43,319 nucleotides of DNA, from IMG/VR virus record IMGVR_UViG_3300033149_003399, positions 1 to 43,319 of that record; one strand, 5' to 3'. Positions 30,000 through 36,669 of the stretch are shown here, piece by piece. How positions within the stretch are numbered: the first letter of the stretch is position 1; each line of letters begins with the position of its first letter. Origin of the DNA: a virus. The notes beneath the pieces were generated by a model. It saw only the letters and a program-made list of their open reading frames with translations, made no database searches and had not been told where the DNA came from. The position numbers and the translations under genes were made by a program.

Positions 30000-30712
30000 T
30001 TGTCAAACATCTCCATTAATTCGTCCCATTCTACATAGTTGCGCGGCTCTGGCTCGCGGAAGTCCCAAACCTCCACGCTTATTAATCGGTTAGGGGCTGT
30101 ACCTTGATAGTGCGTGCCGAATTGCCCGCAAACTATGGAGAATCTTTTCTTTCCGTTTTTACTCCCCACCACTTGATATTTGGTGTCGCCTAGATATATT
30201 GCCGTTGCGAAATGTTCGACTTCGTGTCCGCGCTTCTCGAGTTCTTCACCGACCTCGTTTATCGTGAAGATTCTCTTAAACTCCATGACCTTGTCGAGCA
30301 GTTTAACCCGCGATGCCAGGGTCGTTCCCTCGGGACACGTGTTCAGCGGTCTGCGCAGCCAATTGCCATCCGTTACATCCACGTAGAGGAACGGTTCGAT
30401 TTCGGCTGAACGGACGAATTTACACGCATGTATGACCCAAAAGGCATGCATGTTGTGCCATTCTATGAACCAGCATGCTTGCGCGAGCTCCTTGAAGACC
30501 GCCAGAGGTCCGCATCGGGGGCGCGGATATGTGGTCTTTCCAACAGTATATTCGAGCTTATAAGAAGTCGGAATAGAACAGCTATAGAGTTTGCCGTCTT
30601 TATCTCGATATAGAACCTTGTATCCGTCTTCCCATTGCGCTATCCTGTCGGATAGTTCTTGAATTTCCTTGCCGAAAGCACGGATGGTATCATCTGTTTG
30701 ATTTGTCATCAT
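29996..30712 (-). CDS. Tandem paralogue family, member D with extra C-terminal domain, 238 aa
   Basis: The first ~135 residues match A-C (EDGYKVLYRDKDGKLYSCSI, CGPLAVFKELAQACWFI, KFVRSAE, GTTLASRVKLLDKV). The last ~95 residues (FTINEVGEELEKRGHEVEHF, then a beta-rich region) are an additional domain absent from the others. Likely the ancestral or a fused form. Function unknown. Confidence 0.65.
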   Translation of the reverse strand: MMTNQTDDTIRAFGKEIQELSDRIAQWEDGYKVLYRDKDGKLYSCSIPTSYKLEYTVGKTTYPRPRCGPLAVFKELAQACWFIEWHNMHAFWVIHACKFVRSAEIEPFLYVDVTDGNWLRRPLNTCPEGTTLASRVKLLDKVMEFKRIFTINEVGEELEKRGHEVEHFATAIYLGDTKYQVVGSKNGKKRFSIVCGQFGTHYQGTAPNRLISVEVWDFREPEPRNYVEWDELMEMFDK

Positions 30713-30894
30713 TCATCATCTCCGTTGTTGTTGAGCAGTATGGTTACCTCCAATTCTTCCCCAGGCGTGAAATATCCGTGAAACGCCTTCGGTATGTTTA
30801 AATATAATCGGCGAGAACGCTTGCCGCGCTTGCTCTTGTATATCAACTCTCGGACCGTTCCGATCCATCTGATTTTCTTCTCGCTTTTTTCCAT
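30709..30894 (-). CDS. AbrB/SpoVT-like small DNA-binding protein candidate, 61 aa
   Basis: Residues about 28-55 (RLYLNIPKAFHGYFTPGEEL then EVTILL) match the swapped-hairpin pattern of AbrB-like antitoxins and regulators (R-x-I-P-K ... PGDxxEV). N-terminus basic. It overlaps member D by 4 bp. If correct, it may regulate the operon or be an antitoxin-like remnant; no toxin gene is identifiable. Confidence 0.4.
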   Translation of the reverse strand: MEKSEKKIRWIGTVRELIYKSKRGKRSRRLYLNIPKAFHGYFTPGEELEVTILLNNNGDDE

Positions 30895-30895
30895 C

Positions 30896-31255
30896 TCATT
30901 TTTCCTCCTTCATTTCCGTGAGCCTGTCGATGATTTCATTATAGCACAGGCGGAGCTTTGCCATGTGCGATGCTTTTGGTGGGCACGTTGATTTAATGAC
31001 ATTTCCCAAAACTTGCGCTTGCATCCAGAGGCTTTCGCGGGAACCGCATATCCCGCGCGTGTAGCACGGGCATTCCGGATTATTCATGAATAGGTAATGG
31101 AACCCGCACCTAAATCTGGTGCAGAATGCGCCCTGAGTCGAGTGTTGCTCTACGGCAAGCACGACCCTGCCTTCGCTCAGCATTTTCATTATGCTGTTGT
31201 ACTTCTCTATTTCGCTATCGAGACATTCATTGATTAAAGCCTTGTACACGTTCAA
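30896..31255 (-). CDS. Cys-rich protein with GICG..LW motif, 119 aa
   Basis: Shares NPECPCYTRGICGSRESLWM with the 29670-29999 protein and has a preceding FCTRFRCGFHYLF knuckle. Flanked by long helices. The two are likely distant paralogues, a second duplicated family in this operon. Function unknown. Confidence 0.55.
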   Translation of the reverse strand: MNVYKALINECLDSEIEKYNSIMKMLSEGRVVLAVEQHSTQGAFCTRFRCGFHYLFMNNPECPCYTRGICGSRESLWMQAQVLGNVIKSTCPPKASHMAKLRLCYNEIIDRLTEMKEEK

Positions 31256-31258
31256 CTC

Positions 31259-31366
31259 TCACGCCTCCATATATTGATGCCTTTCAATCAGCACGTCCAT
31301 CTTCTCGTTAATGGCGTTTAACAGCCGCGCGATGTTCCTAATTGCCCTCATTAACCCAAAAATCAT
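31259..31366 (-). CDS. Helical mini-protein, 35 aa
   Basis: The ATG overlaps the upstream stop (ATGA) and the sequence (MIFGLMRAIRNIARLLNAIN) is an amphipathic helix. A longer frame extending to 31648 is a shadow of the neighbouring gene. Function unknown. Confidence 0.4.
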   Translation of the reverse strand: MIFGLMRAIRNIARLLNAINEKMDVLIERHQYMEA

Positions 31367-31608
31367 TTCAGTTCCTCCAGAATTTCGCGGGCGTTGTCGC
31401 CGTTTACCAGCGATTTGGGGTATAATATCAGCATTCCCGGCTCGAGAAGTGCGCCCACGTGAAAGCCGCCATCGAATCCGCAGTATAGAACGGCTGGCTT
31501 CTTCACCAATGCGTTTGTAAAATCGCCGTCTTTGAAGTTGTTCATCAGAAGGCTCAGGGCGTATTCCAGCCCGTCCTTGTCGGTATAGACGTGAACGTTC
31601 TTGCTCAT
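31363..31608 (-). CDS. Hypothetical alpha/beta protein, 81 aa
   Basis: Compact protein (KNVHVYTDKDGLEYALSLLM, then VLYCGFDGGFHVGALL and MLILYPKSLVNG) with alternating strands and helices. No known family. Overlaps both neighbours. Confidence 0.6.
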   Translation of the reverse strand: MSKNVHVYTDKDGLEYALSLLMNNFKDGDFTNALVKKPAVLYCGFDGGFHVGALLEPGMLILYPKSLVNGDNAREILEELK

Positions 31609-31973
31609 TTTCCACTCTCCTTTTCGAATGCTTCGCAGAGCGTTGCAATCAGCTCCGCGTTCTTGCTAGGGAAGAGATGGAAGAGCCCGCTTTCATATAG
31701 CTTGCGATTGTAGTAGCACATTCTCTTGTGAATGCAGTCGTGGCAAACCTTGCCCTGTTCCGTGATGAAATCCCTTGTATTGAATAGATTCTCCGCTATG
31801 TAATTATCTATGAACTTCTGGTCGTCGGTCAGCAGGTCATACGGCTTGTTAGCCTCAGGATTGTATGCCGGCGAGTCTGACGTGGACTCACCCAACACCT
31901 GCACGGCTTCCAAATACCACTCGTGGAGCTTCCGTGCGAGTTTTTCGATGTTATTCGCGCCTGCCGTCTTCAT
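31605..31973 (-). CDS. Hypothetical protein with CHDCIHKRMC motif, 122 aa
   Basis: Helical N-terminal half, then CHDCIHKRMCYYNRKLYESG near residue 77, a compact Cys/His cluster probably binding zinc, and a C-terminal helix. Start at 31973 overlaps the previous gene by 23 bp. No family recognised. Confidence 0.6.
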   Translation of the reverse strand: MKTAGANNIEKLARKLHEWYLEAVQVLGESTSDSPAYNPEANKPYDLLTDDQKFIDNYIAENLFNTRDFITEQGKVCHDCIHKRMCYYNRKLYESGLFHLFPSKNAELIATLCEAFEKESGK

Positions 31974-32184
31974 CCATGGTCTCCTCGAGGTATTTTTTAA
32001 ACTGGTTCTGAAACGTTGCCGTGATGTTTATGAGCACTATGAGCATTTTCAGCAATAGCTTGCGTGCGTCCTCTTCCGAAAGCCTTTTCACGTATCTATA
32101 TGCGTCCAGCTCGCCTTTTGAGAGCTTGCCATTCAACGTGTCCTTGATTATTCTTCTCAACGTGTACTTGTCGCTTTTACCCAT
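31951..32184 (-). CDS. Hypothetical helical protein with hydrophobic segment, 77 aa
   Basis: ATG at 32184 overlaps the previous stop. Basic N-terminus (MGKSDKYTLRRIIKDTLNG), then a hydrophobic helix (KLLLKMLIVLINITATFQNQ) which may insert in membrane or pack as a helix bundle. Function unknown. Confidence 0.55.
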   Translation of the reverse strand: MGKSDKYTLRRIIKDTLNGKLSKGELDAYRYVKRLSEEDARKLLLKMLIVLINITATFQNQFKKYLEETMDEDGRRE

Positions 32185-32605
32185 TTTTGTTCTCACCTAT
32201 CTTCTTGATTTTCTCCGTTAGCTTCTCTAATCGGTCGAGCTCTAACCTTTCGGCTCTCAGCTCGTGAGAGTATTCCGTTAGAGAGCCGTATTCGTCCTTG
32301 ATGTGTTTCTCTATTAGCAAGGACTCGGCTTCTAACAGCGAAACGTCTCTCAGACATATCTTGGCATCCAGAATGTCCTTAACTCTATTTTGCCTGTTGT
32401 TAAGAGCATCAATTCTCTGTTTCACGAGTTTTATTGTCTCCTCAAGGGAGTTGATGTTCTGCCTTGCCACGTCAGCCTTGTTCTTGAGAAATCGTTCGTA
32501 GAAAGTCTCTGAAACTACCTGCCCTCTGAGATCGTCCTCGAGCCATCGTTTAAATGATGGTTTTGTCTCGAACTCGAATCTCGTTTTCGAATTATCATCA
32601 TTCAT
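32177..32605 (-). CDS. Coiled-coil protein, 142 aa
   Basis: After an N-terminal 40 residues, the protein is a long coiled coil with many charged heptads (QNINSLEETIKLVKQRIDAL, later LESLLIEKHIKDE). It is next to a second coiled-coil protein (32598-33137). The two may form a hetero-oligomer. Confidence 0.6.
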   Translation of the reverse strand: MNDDNSKTRFEFETKPSFKRWLEDDLRGQVVSETFYERFLKNKADVARQNINSLEETIKLVKQRIDALNNRQNRVKDILDAKICLRDVSLLEAESLLIEKHIKDEYGSLTEYSHELRAERLELDRLEKLTEKIKKIGENKNG

Positions 32606-33137
32606 TTCTTTTTACTCCTTTGTTTTTGGTAATTTCACCTTCCGCATCTCCGTCCTCCTCGGTAGATAATAGATGCTTTCTTATGATGTCCAATTCGTCT
32701 CTAAAATTGCTCCAGAACTCATCGTCATCTTCGGGCGGATATGCCGCCCTTGCCTCCATTAGCTCGTAGAACTGCTTATCGATCCCCTTGCGCTTCGCCT
32801 TCTGGTCCCTGATCCTGTCCATGAGCCCCGAGATTCGCCTACCGAGCTCTATACGCTCGAGGTCGAAGACCAATTGGAAGTTTCTCGGTAGTGCTGAACG
32901 ATCAATGCTATTCAAGAGGGCTTCTCGATGCGTTAAAGTATCCACCTGCTCCTTATAATTTTTGATGCTTTCCGTGCATTCGCTGTATGCCATTTTGAGT
33001 TTTTCTGTCGTGCTATCGACGTATCGCATTAGATATGGCTTGATATTGTTCGCCCTATGAACATCTGCGTTCATCGAGAAGCGCAATTCAGGAAGATCCT
33101 TGATCTCAAAATCGGATTTAAAATACTTTTTTGGCAT
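32598..33137 (-). CDS. Coiled-coil protein, 179 aa
   Basis: Start at 33137 in the TAATG overlap. N-terminal part (KYFKSDFEIKDLPELRFSMN), then coiled coil from about residue 40 to 120, then an acidic end (STEEDGDAEGEITKNKGVKR). Function unknown. Confidence 0.6.
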   Translation of the reverse strand: MPKKYFKSDFEIKDLPELRFSMNADVHRANNIKPYLMRYVDSTTEKLKMAYSECTESIKNYKEQVDTLTHREALLNSIDRSALPRNFQLVFDLERIELGRRISGLMDRIRDQKAKRKGIDKQFYELMEARAAYPPEDDDEFWSNFRDELDIIRKHLLSTEEDGDAEGEITKNKGVKRNE

Positions 33138-33388
33138 TATTTTTCCCATCCCGTGCCTGCCCTGGCGAAGTAATTAACCTTACCGCATTTCTTACAGCGG
33201 AACATGTTGAGCCACTCATTGTAAAGATACATCTTGTATTTGTCATCGCCGTGCCCATTTTCGCGGAGGTTTGCAGGCGCTCCGCAAAACATGCAGTAAA
33301 AATCATATCGCCTGTTCGGCAGTATTTCAGAAATAGTTGTTGAGTTTGCCGTGTATTTCACGGCTCTTATTTTTTTCTTCCGGTTCAA
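33137..33388 (-). CDS. Zinc-ribbon protein, 83 aa (probable TTG start)
   Basis: Two knuckles (CMFCG near residue 32, CKKCG near 66) with an intervening aromatic strand. The likely start is a TTG at 33388, five bases after AGGTGAT; a GTG at 33397 lies inside that site. It is coupled with the Com-like gene upstream and the coiled-coil gene downstream. Function unknown. Confidence 0.55.
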   Translation of the reverse strand: MNRKKKIRAVKYTANSTTISEILPNRRYDFYCMFCGAPANLRENGHGDDKYKMYLYNEWLNMFRCKKCGKVNYFARAGTGWEK

Positions 33389-33397
33389 AAAAATCAC

Positions 33398-33532
33398 CTA
33401 TTCATGCCGACCACAATCCGTGCAATAGATCACGAGCTCGTCGCGTGAAATGCATTTAAAAAAGCCTTTCACGACGATCTTGCCGCACTTAACACATCGC
33501 AACTTCGTGCAGTCGGTTCTGATCATGTCCAT
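33398..33532 (-). CDS. Com-like zinc-finger mini-protein, 44 aa
   Basis: Basic protein with LRCVKCGKIVVKGFFKCISR and IYCTDCGRH: two CxxC knuckles spaced as in the phage Mu Com family, whose founding member binds mRNA to control translation of a DNA-modification gene. It is first in the 6-kb operon, a good place for an RNA-binding regulator. AAAGGAG lies 10 bp upstream of the ATG. Family resemblance is by motif; activity untested. Confidence 0.6.
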   Translation of the reverse strand: MDMIRTDCTKLRCVKCGKIVVKGFFKCISRDELVIYCTDCGRHE

Positions 33533-33540
33533 TTGACATT

Positions 33541-33625
33541 TTCTCCTTTTAAATTAATTTTAAAAAAACATAAAAAACACATGTTTTTGTGACAAATTCT
33601 TGCATGAACGAGTATATAAAAATGA
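33541..33625. promoter_or_regulatory. Bidirectional promoter region with shared element in both orientations
   Basis: Minus strand: TTTTTTATGTTTTTTT (plus 33562-33577), a TATA-like TTTAAAATTAATTT and AAAGGAG lead to the gene at 33532. Plus strand: ATGTTTTTGTGAC (33581-33593), the conserved 13-mer, then GTATATAAAA (33612-33621). The plus promoter has no evident gene until 34334 and may make a noncoding transcript through the repeat region. Confidence 0.5.
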
Positions 33626-33878
33626 TCTTTTTTTTGCGCTTTTTTTATACAACCTGCATTTCGAGTGCGCCAACGGCCTGCAGAACGAGCTTGCCAATGT
33701 GTAGCATCATAGACAAACTACATATATATTAAAACTTTTTTTAGAGAGAGAATATATTGCTAAAAAATCTTCTCTTTTTAATTGGATCTAGAACTACCTC
33801 TTCTCTACCTCATTGATTGCGAGGTAGAGCTCATGATGGCGGTTAATATATATGTAGTTTGTCAGAAGTTAGACATAT
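33626..33878. other. Noncoding region with T-runs and long inverted repeat
   Basis: No gene is supported between 33626 and 33878. It begins with T8 and T7 runs (33627-33634, 33640-33646), then a short GC-rich stretch, then the 21-base inverted repeat described separately, whose spacer holds CTACCTC/GAGGTAG (a seven-base inverted repeat). Likely part of the origin or regulatory hub. Confidence 0.5.
33712..33863. repeat. 21-bp perfect inverted repeat flanking a 110-bp spacer
   Basis: The left arm at 33712-33732 (beginning GACAAACTACATATAT) is the exact reverse complement of the right arm at 33843-33863. Each arm contains a TATA-like ATATATATTAA. The arms point outward as TTAATATATATG followed by TAGTTTGTC. 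No target duplication flanks it. It could be an invertible promoter segment, divergent operator pair, origin hairpin or small MITE-like insertion. Confidence 0.85.
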
Positions 33879-34103
33879 TCAGCACTGCTTCGGCTCCAGT
33901 CGGTCGCCCACTTTCCGAATGCCGTCGAACAAAAGAATCTCCCGAATGTATGATTCAAGCGTCTTCGGGCTAATTCCGAACCCGTAACGCTTGTAGTATC
34001 TCGCCATGTATTCGAACTCGGTCAGACCGGGCTCTAAAAGGATCAGCTTGCGAAACTGGTTGATCCTTTGCTTTTTAAGATATTGCTGGTAATTGAGTCC
34101 CAT
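33879..34103 (-). CDS. Putative HTH DNA-binding protein, 74 aa
   Basis: Basic helical protein: INQFRKLILLEPGLTEFEYM and KRYGFGISPKTLESYIREIL look like a winged- or tri-helical DNA-binding domain. It lies directly next to the long inverted repeat and the origin box, on a short leaderless-type transcript (TATA at 34127-34135). A repressor or origin-binding role is a natural hypothesis. Confidence 0.5.
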   Translation of the reverse strand: MGLNYQQYLKKQRINQFRKLILLEPGLTEFEYMARYYKRYGFGISPKTLESYIREILLFDGIRKVGDRLEPKQC

Positions 34104-34333
34104 ACAGCATCACGTGGAATCTTTCCTATATATGCATGTCGGTCGAAGGCGGATTTCGAAAATAATCCGTCTAAATGCTTCTTTTTGCCAGAAGCTCTCT
34201 AAAAACCCGCTTTCGAATGGTTCCAATGGAAACAAGGGGGGTATTTATAAACAGCATTTATATATTACATTACAGCATATACTAACATAAATAAACATAA
34301 AAAAAATGAAAAAATGATTAGGAGCAACATTAA
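34104..34333. promoter_or_regulatory. Probable replication origin with canonical archaeal origin recognition box
   Basis: Plus strand 34221-34241 reads TTCCAATGGAAAC, then AA, then six Gs. This has the ORB dyad TTCCANTGGAA followed by AC and the G-string, the hallmark of Orc1/Cdc6 binding sites. It is flanked on one side by the inverted repeat CGGATT/AATCCG (34150-34169) and on the other by an AT-rich stretch (34243-34318), a likely duplex-unwinding element. Transcription runs away from this point on both sides. Only one strong box is visible. Confidence 0.65.
34127..34137 (-). promoter_or_regulatory. TATA box for the 34103 gene
   Basis: CATATATAGG on the minus strand, about 25 bp from the ATG, with CATG just upstream as possible BRE. 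The transcript would be nearly leaderless. Confidence 0.5.
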
Positions 34334-34708
34334 ATGATGACGGCAAAAGAGAAAATATTGGGAATGTTGATGGGCGACCCCGAACGACTTTTCTTTGCGC
34401 GGGACTTCTCCAGAGAGCTAGGGTATACGCCGCTGTATATCAGAACCGTTCTGAACTCAATGGCGGCTGATGGGATAATTACTAAAATTAGGAATAGGAA
34501 GACGTGGGAACAGCTCAAGAAAGACGGAATGAAATATCCCGGAAACATAAAGTATCTCTGGAAATTCCGCAAGAGTTGCTATTCGTGCAAGAACTGCAAG
34601 AAGTTCGGGAGCTCATATATATGCGCCCGCGATGGCGAGATAATTGACGAGCTCGGCAGAACGTGCGAACGCTATGATAGAAAAGAAGTCGTGGAGGAAT
34701 TGACGTGA
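34334..34708 (+). CDS. Winged-helix DNA-binding protein with C-terminal zinc cluster, 124 aa
   Basis: Residues about 5-60 (AKEKILGMLMGDPERLFFAR, then YIRTVLNSMAADGIITKI) form a winged helix. The C-terminal half has CYSCKNCKKFGSSYICAR and CERY, three or four cysteines for a metal site. AGGAG lies 9 bp before the ATG. It is the first plus gene downstream of the origin box and may be an early regulator or replication initiator accessory. Confidence 0.65.
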   Translation: MMTAKEKILGMLMGDPERLFFARDFSRELGYTPLYIRTVLNSMAADGIITKIRNRKTWEQLKKDGMKYPGNIKYLWKFRKSCYSCKNCKKFGSSYICARDGEIIDELGRTCERYDRKEVVEELT

Positions 34709-35067
34709 AATTCATAAGAGAAATTTTAGAACCGAAGCCGGAGAAGCACAGTGTAACGATATTGGTCGGTGGGGGCTTTTATAGGACGAGCCTGTTAAAG
34801 GAGATCATGGATTTCATTCAAACAGAAACAATGCACGTCTACTATGACGAAGACATGAATGAAGTCGTGATAGAGGAGATCGACCCCGAAACTGTCGAAC
34901 GGATCGAGAAACAGAACGAGTTCGCCAAGCAATTCATTCGCGATGCGATAAATGAGGCGGACAGAAATCAACTGCTTGAGATAACGGTAGATGAAAGCGA
35001 TTTCGACCTTATCAAGAAGGACAGTGAAAAAAATGGTGAAGATAAAAAAGAAATGCCTGGCTTGTAA
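34705..35067 (+). CDS. Hypothetical protein, 120 aa
   Basis: Alpha/beta start (MKFIREILEPKPEKHSVTIL, then GGGFYRTSLLKEIMDFI) with a charged acidic C-terminal half. Overlaps the winged-helix gene by 4 bp and the next gene by 35 bp. No family recognised. Confidence 0.6.
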   Translation: MKFIREILEPKPEKHSVTILVGGGFYRTSLLKEIMDFIQTETMHVYYDEDMNEVVIEEIDPETVERIEKQNEFAKQFIRDAINEADRNQLLEITVDESDFDLIKKDSEKNGEDKKEMPGL

Positions 35068-35173
35068 GGATCTGGTCGAAGTCGAAAAGGTTCATCGGTG
35101 TCAAAACAAGCACGGGCTACATGTTTACATCTGCACGGAATGCGCGCTGAGAATCTGCCGCCACCTGATGTAA
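35033..35173 (+). CDS. Zinc-binding mini-protein, 46 aa
   Basis: Basic, Cys-rich: CLACKDL near residue 8, HRCQNKHG, then YICTECALRICRH. The cysteines and histidines make a two-site zinc finger. ATG at 35033 lies inside the end of the previous gene. It is last in the plus operon. Confidence 0.6.
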   Translation: MVKIKKKCLACKDLVEVEKVHRCQNKHGLHVYICTECALRICRHLM

Positions 35174-35206
35174 AAAAAGAGTTTAAATTATTTTTTTATT
35201 TATTTT
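35174..35206. terminator. Convergent T/A-rich terminator
   Basis: Between two convergent genes lies an A- and T-run region (TTTTTTTATTTATTTTTTA on the plus strand), as expected for T-tract terminators of both units. No hairpin seen. Confidence 0.6.
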
Positions 35207-36067
35207 TTATTTTTTGATGACTTTTGGTAGCCTCATTGCCCCGCCTGCAACCTCATACCGCTCACGCAGTATGGGAAGGTCCGGAACTCCGTTCTCGAAT
35301 TCGAAGCTCTTGACGAACCTCTTTTTAATCTGCGAGAACCGCAAGATCTGCTTCTGCTTGTCCGTGAGCTGTTCTTCGATCTCTGGGCAGAACCAAATCG
35401 TGCAATAAGTCGGCTTGCCGCGCCCCTTACACGTGTTGCACGCATCTGGCGCCGCAAAGCAGGTAATGCCGTAATTATGGCAGCAATGGTACTTGTCCTG
35501 ACTCTTGCACTTGCCGTTTATGCATTTGTAGCGCATTATTTCCCACGCCACGCGCATCTGTTGCTTGGTCGTGTCGAAACGCTTCGACAAGTCTTTTAAG
35601 AATAGGAAAAAATATAAAGTCTTCTCCTCTGCGCTGAACGATCTCCAGCGTTCTTTCATCATTTGCTCTTTTCGAATGCGCGCCTTTTCGCGGAGGATTA
35701 CCTGCCTCTCGTGGTATAAATACATCAGCACCTGCCCATGGCATCTAAACTCGTCCCTGCTGGCAGGGATCTTATCTGTTGTCAAACACCAGCATCCCAG
35801 GCGCTTCCCCATCAACTCATCGAGATCGGGCCAGAGGTTCTTCCTGACGTGCTCTTCGTAGGCTCTGAGATTCCTGTAGAACTTGTTTCCCCACTTCGAA
35901 TCTTTCGTGAACACCTTGTGGAAACGCACGGCACGACCTATATAAGTGTCGAACTCCGGCGTTCGCCCGTTCCGCTTGTGCACGTCCACGAGAGTCGGAG
36001 CATTTCGCAACATCTCATCTCTATATTTCAGCTCCATCAAAATTGATTTAAATTGTTTGACTTGCAA
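35207..36067 (-). CDS. DUF4326-domain protein with C-terminal Cys-rich extension, 286 aa
   Basis: N-terminal 115 residues contain VHKRNGRTPEFDTYIGRAVR, SKWGNKFYRN, YEEHVR and GKRLGCWC...CHGQVL, the DUF4326 pattern of unknown function in phages. The C-terminal half has a dense Cys cluster (CINGKCKSQDKYHCCHNYGI, later CNTCKGRGKPTYC) that probably binds zinc, not part of typical DUF4326 proteins. Start is TTG 36067 or ATG 36037; both lack a perfect site. Confidence 0.7.
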   Translation of the reverse strand: MQVKQFKSILMELKYRDEMLRNAPTLVDVHKRNGRTPEFDTYIGRAVRFHKVFTKDSKWGNKFYRNLRAYEEHVRKNLWPDLDELMGKRLGCWCLTTDKIPASRDEFRCHGQVLMYLYHERQVILREKARIRKEQMMKERWRSFSAEEKTLYFFLFLKDLSKRFDTTKQQMRVAWEIMRYKCINGKCKSQDKYHCCHNYGITCFAAPDACNTCKGRGKPTYCTIWFCPEIEEQLTDKQKQILRFSQIKKRFVKSFEFENGVPDLPILRERYEVAGGAMRLPKVIKK

Positions 36068-36098
36068 TCATCTCATCTCCAATTGATTCTAAAAAAAT

Positions 36099-36110
36099 TC
36101 ACGGCCATGA
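36099..36110. repeat. TCACGGCCATGA palindrome, copy 3
   Basis: Identical to the copy at 3973-3984 and reverse-oriented relative to 24940-24951; all fit TCAYGGCCRTGA. It lies between the start of the DUF4326 gene and the end of the zinc-ribbon gene upstream, next to long A-runs. Confidence 0.55.
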
Positions 36111-36129
36111 AAAAAATAAAAAAAAATGG

Positions 36130-36354
36130 TTAGAGCCCATCTTTCTGGACCTCTTTCTCCGGGTCGGAGAGAGGGAGCTCTTTCGGCTCATCGGATGGTT
36201 TCTTTGACTCCTTTGGAAGAACCTCCTTAGTCATCACGACCGTGTCATTCTTAGGCGCGCCCTTCCGAGCCCTGTGCGGATGTTGATAGCGCTTGCAATT
36301 CGGACACTTCTTAGAATCGTCCGGAATCTCCGCGCCGCAGTTGTAACAAATCAT
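36130..36354 (-). CDS. Zinc-ribbon protein with charged tail, 74 aa
   Basis: CYNCGAEIPDDSKKCPNCKR at residues 3-22 is a classic zinc-ribbon of rubredoxin type, followed by a low-complexity Lys/Glu/Pro tail. Start has GAGGTTG upstream and a TATA element (36388-36404). Probably a nucleic-acid or protein adaptor. Confidence 0.65.
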   Translation of the reverse strand: MICYNCGAEIPDDSKKCPNCKRYQHPHRARKGAPKNDTVVMTKEVLPKESKKPSDEPKELPLSDPEKEVQKDGL

Positions 36355-36387
36355 GATTTTTCAACCTCGCTTCTATTGTTTTTTACA

Positions 36388-36404
36388 TATATATGTGTAT
36401 GTGG
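36388..36404 (-). promoter_or_regulatory. TATA promoter after T7 terminator
   Basis: ACACATATATATGTAAAA on the minus strand, preceded by T7 from the upstream gene's end and about 35 bp before the ATG at 36354. The site is itself palindromic (ACATATATATGT). Confidence 0.55.
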
Positions 36405-36419
36405 AAAAAAAGTACTCAT

Positions 36420-36656
36420 CTAAAACCTCCCTAATCGTCCCATAGGGATCGGCTCGCGGTCGGGGAGCTCGCTCCACTCCAGAACCTCCGCCACGAAGAC
36501 GTAATGCCATCCCTGATTCTTAAGCCACTCGAAGTGTTCCAACGCACTTTTATGCGTTCCGAAAGGATCAACGTGGCTTTTCTTCCGTGCGCGACCGATC
36601 TGGTCATGTCTGCTCTTGAAGTTCGTGCCGTATATAACCACGTAATTCGGCTTCAT
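36420..36656 (-). CDS. Hypothetical protein, 78 aa
   Basis: Alpha/beta mini-protein: VVIYGTNFKSRHDQIGRARK, then HKSALEHFEWLKNQGWHYVF and VAEVLEW. GGAGAGCT before the ATG. The central EHF.WL..GWHYVFVAEVL block has loose similarity to the middle of the paralogue family at 28506-30712, but not enough for a call. Confidence 0.55.
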   Translation of the reverse strand: MKPNYVVIYGTNFKSRHDQIGRARKKSHVDPFGTHKSALEHFEWLKNQGWHYVFVAEVLEWSELPDREPIPMGRLGRF

Positions 36657-36669
36657 TTAGAGCTCTCCT

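Noticed and set aside
31259-31648. 129-codon ORF on the minus strand
   Set aside because: Most of it is out of frame with the well-formed 81-aa gene at 31363-31608; only the last 35 codons behave like a coupled gene.
33712-33863. Transposable element (MITE) interpretation of the 21-bp inverted repeat
   Set aside because: No flanking target duplication, no second copy in the genome and no transposase; regulatory or origin function fits better.
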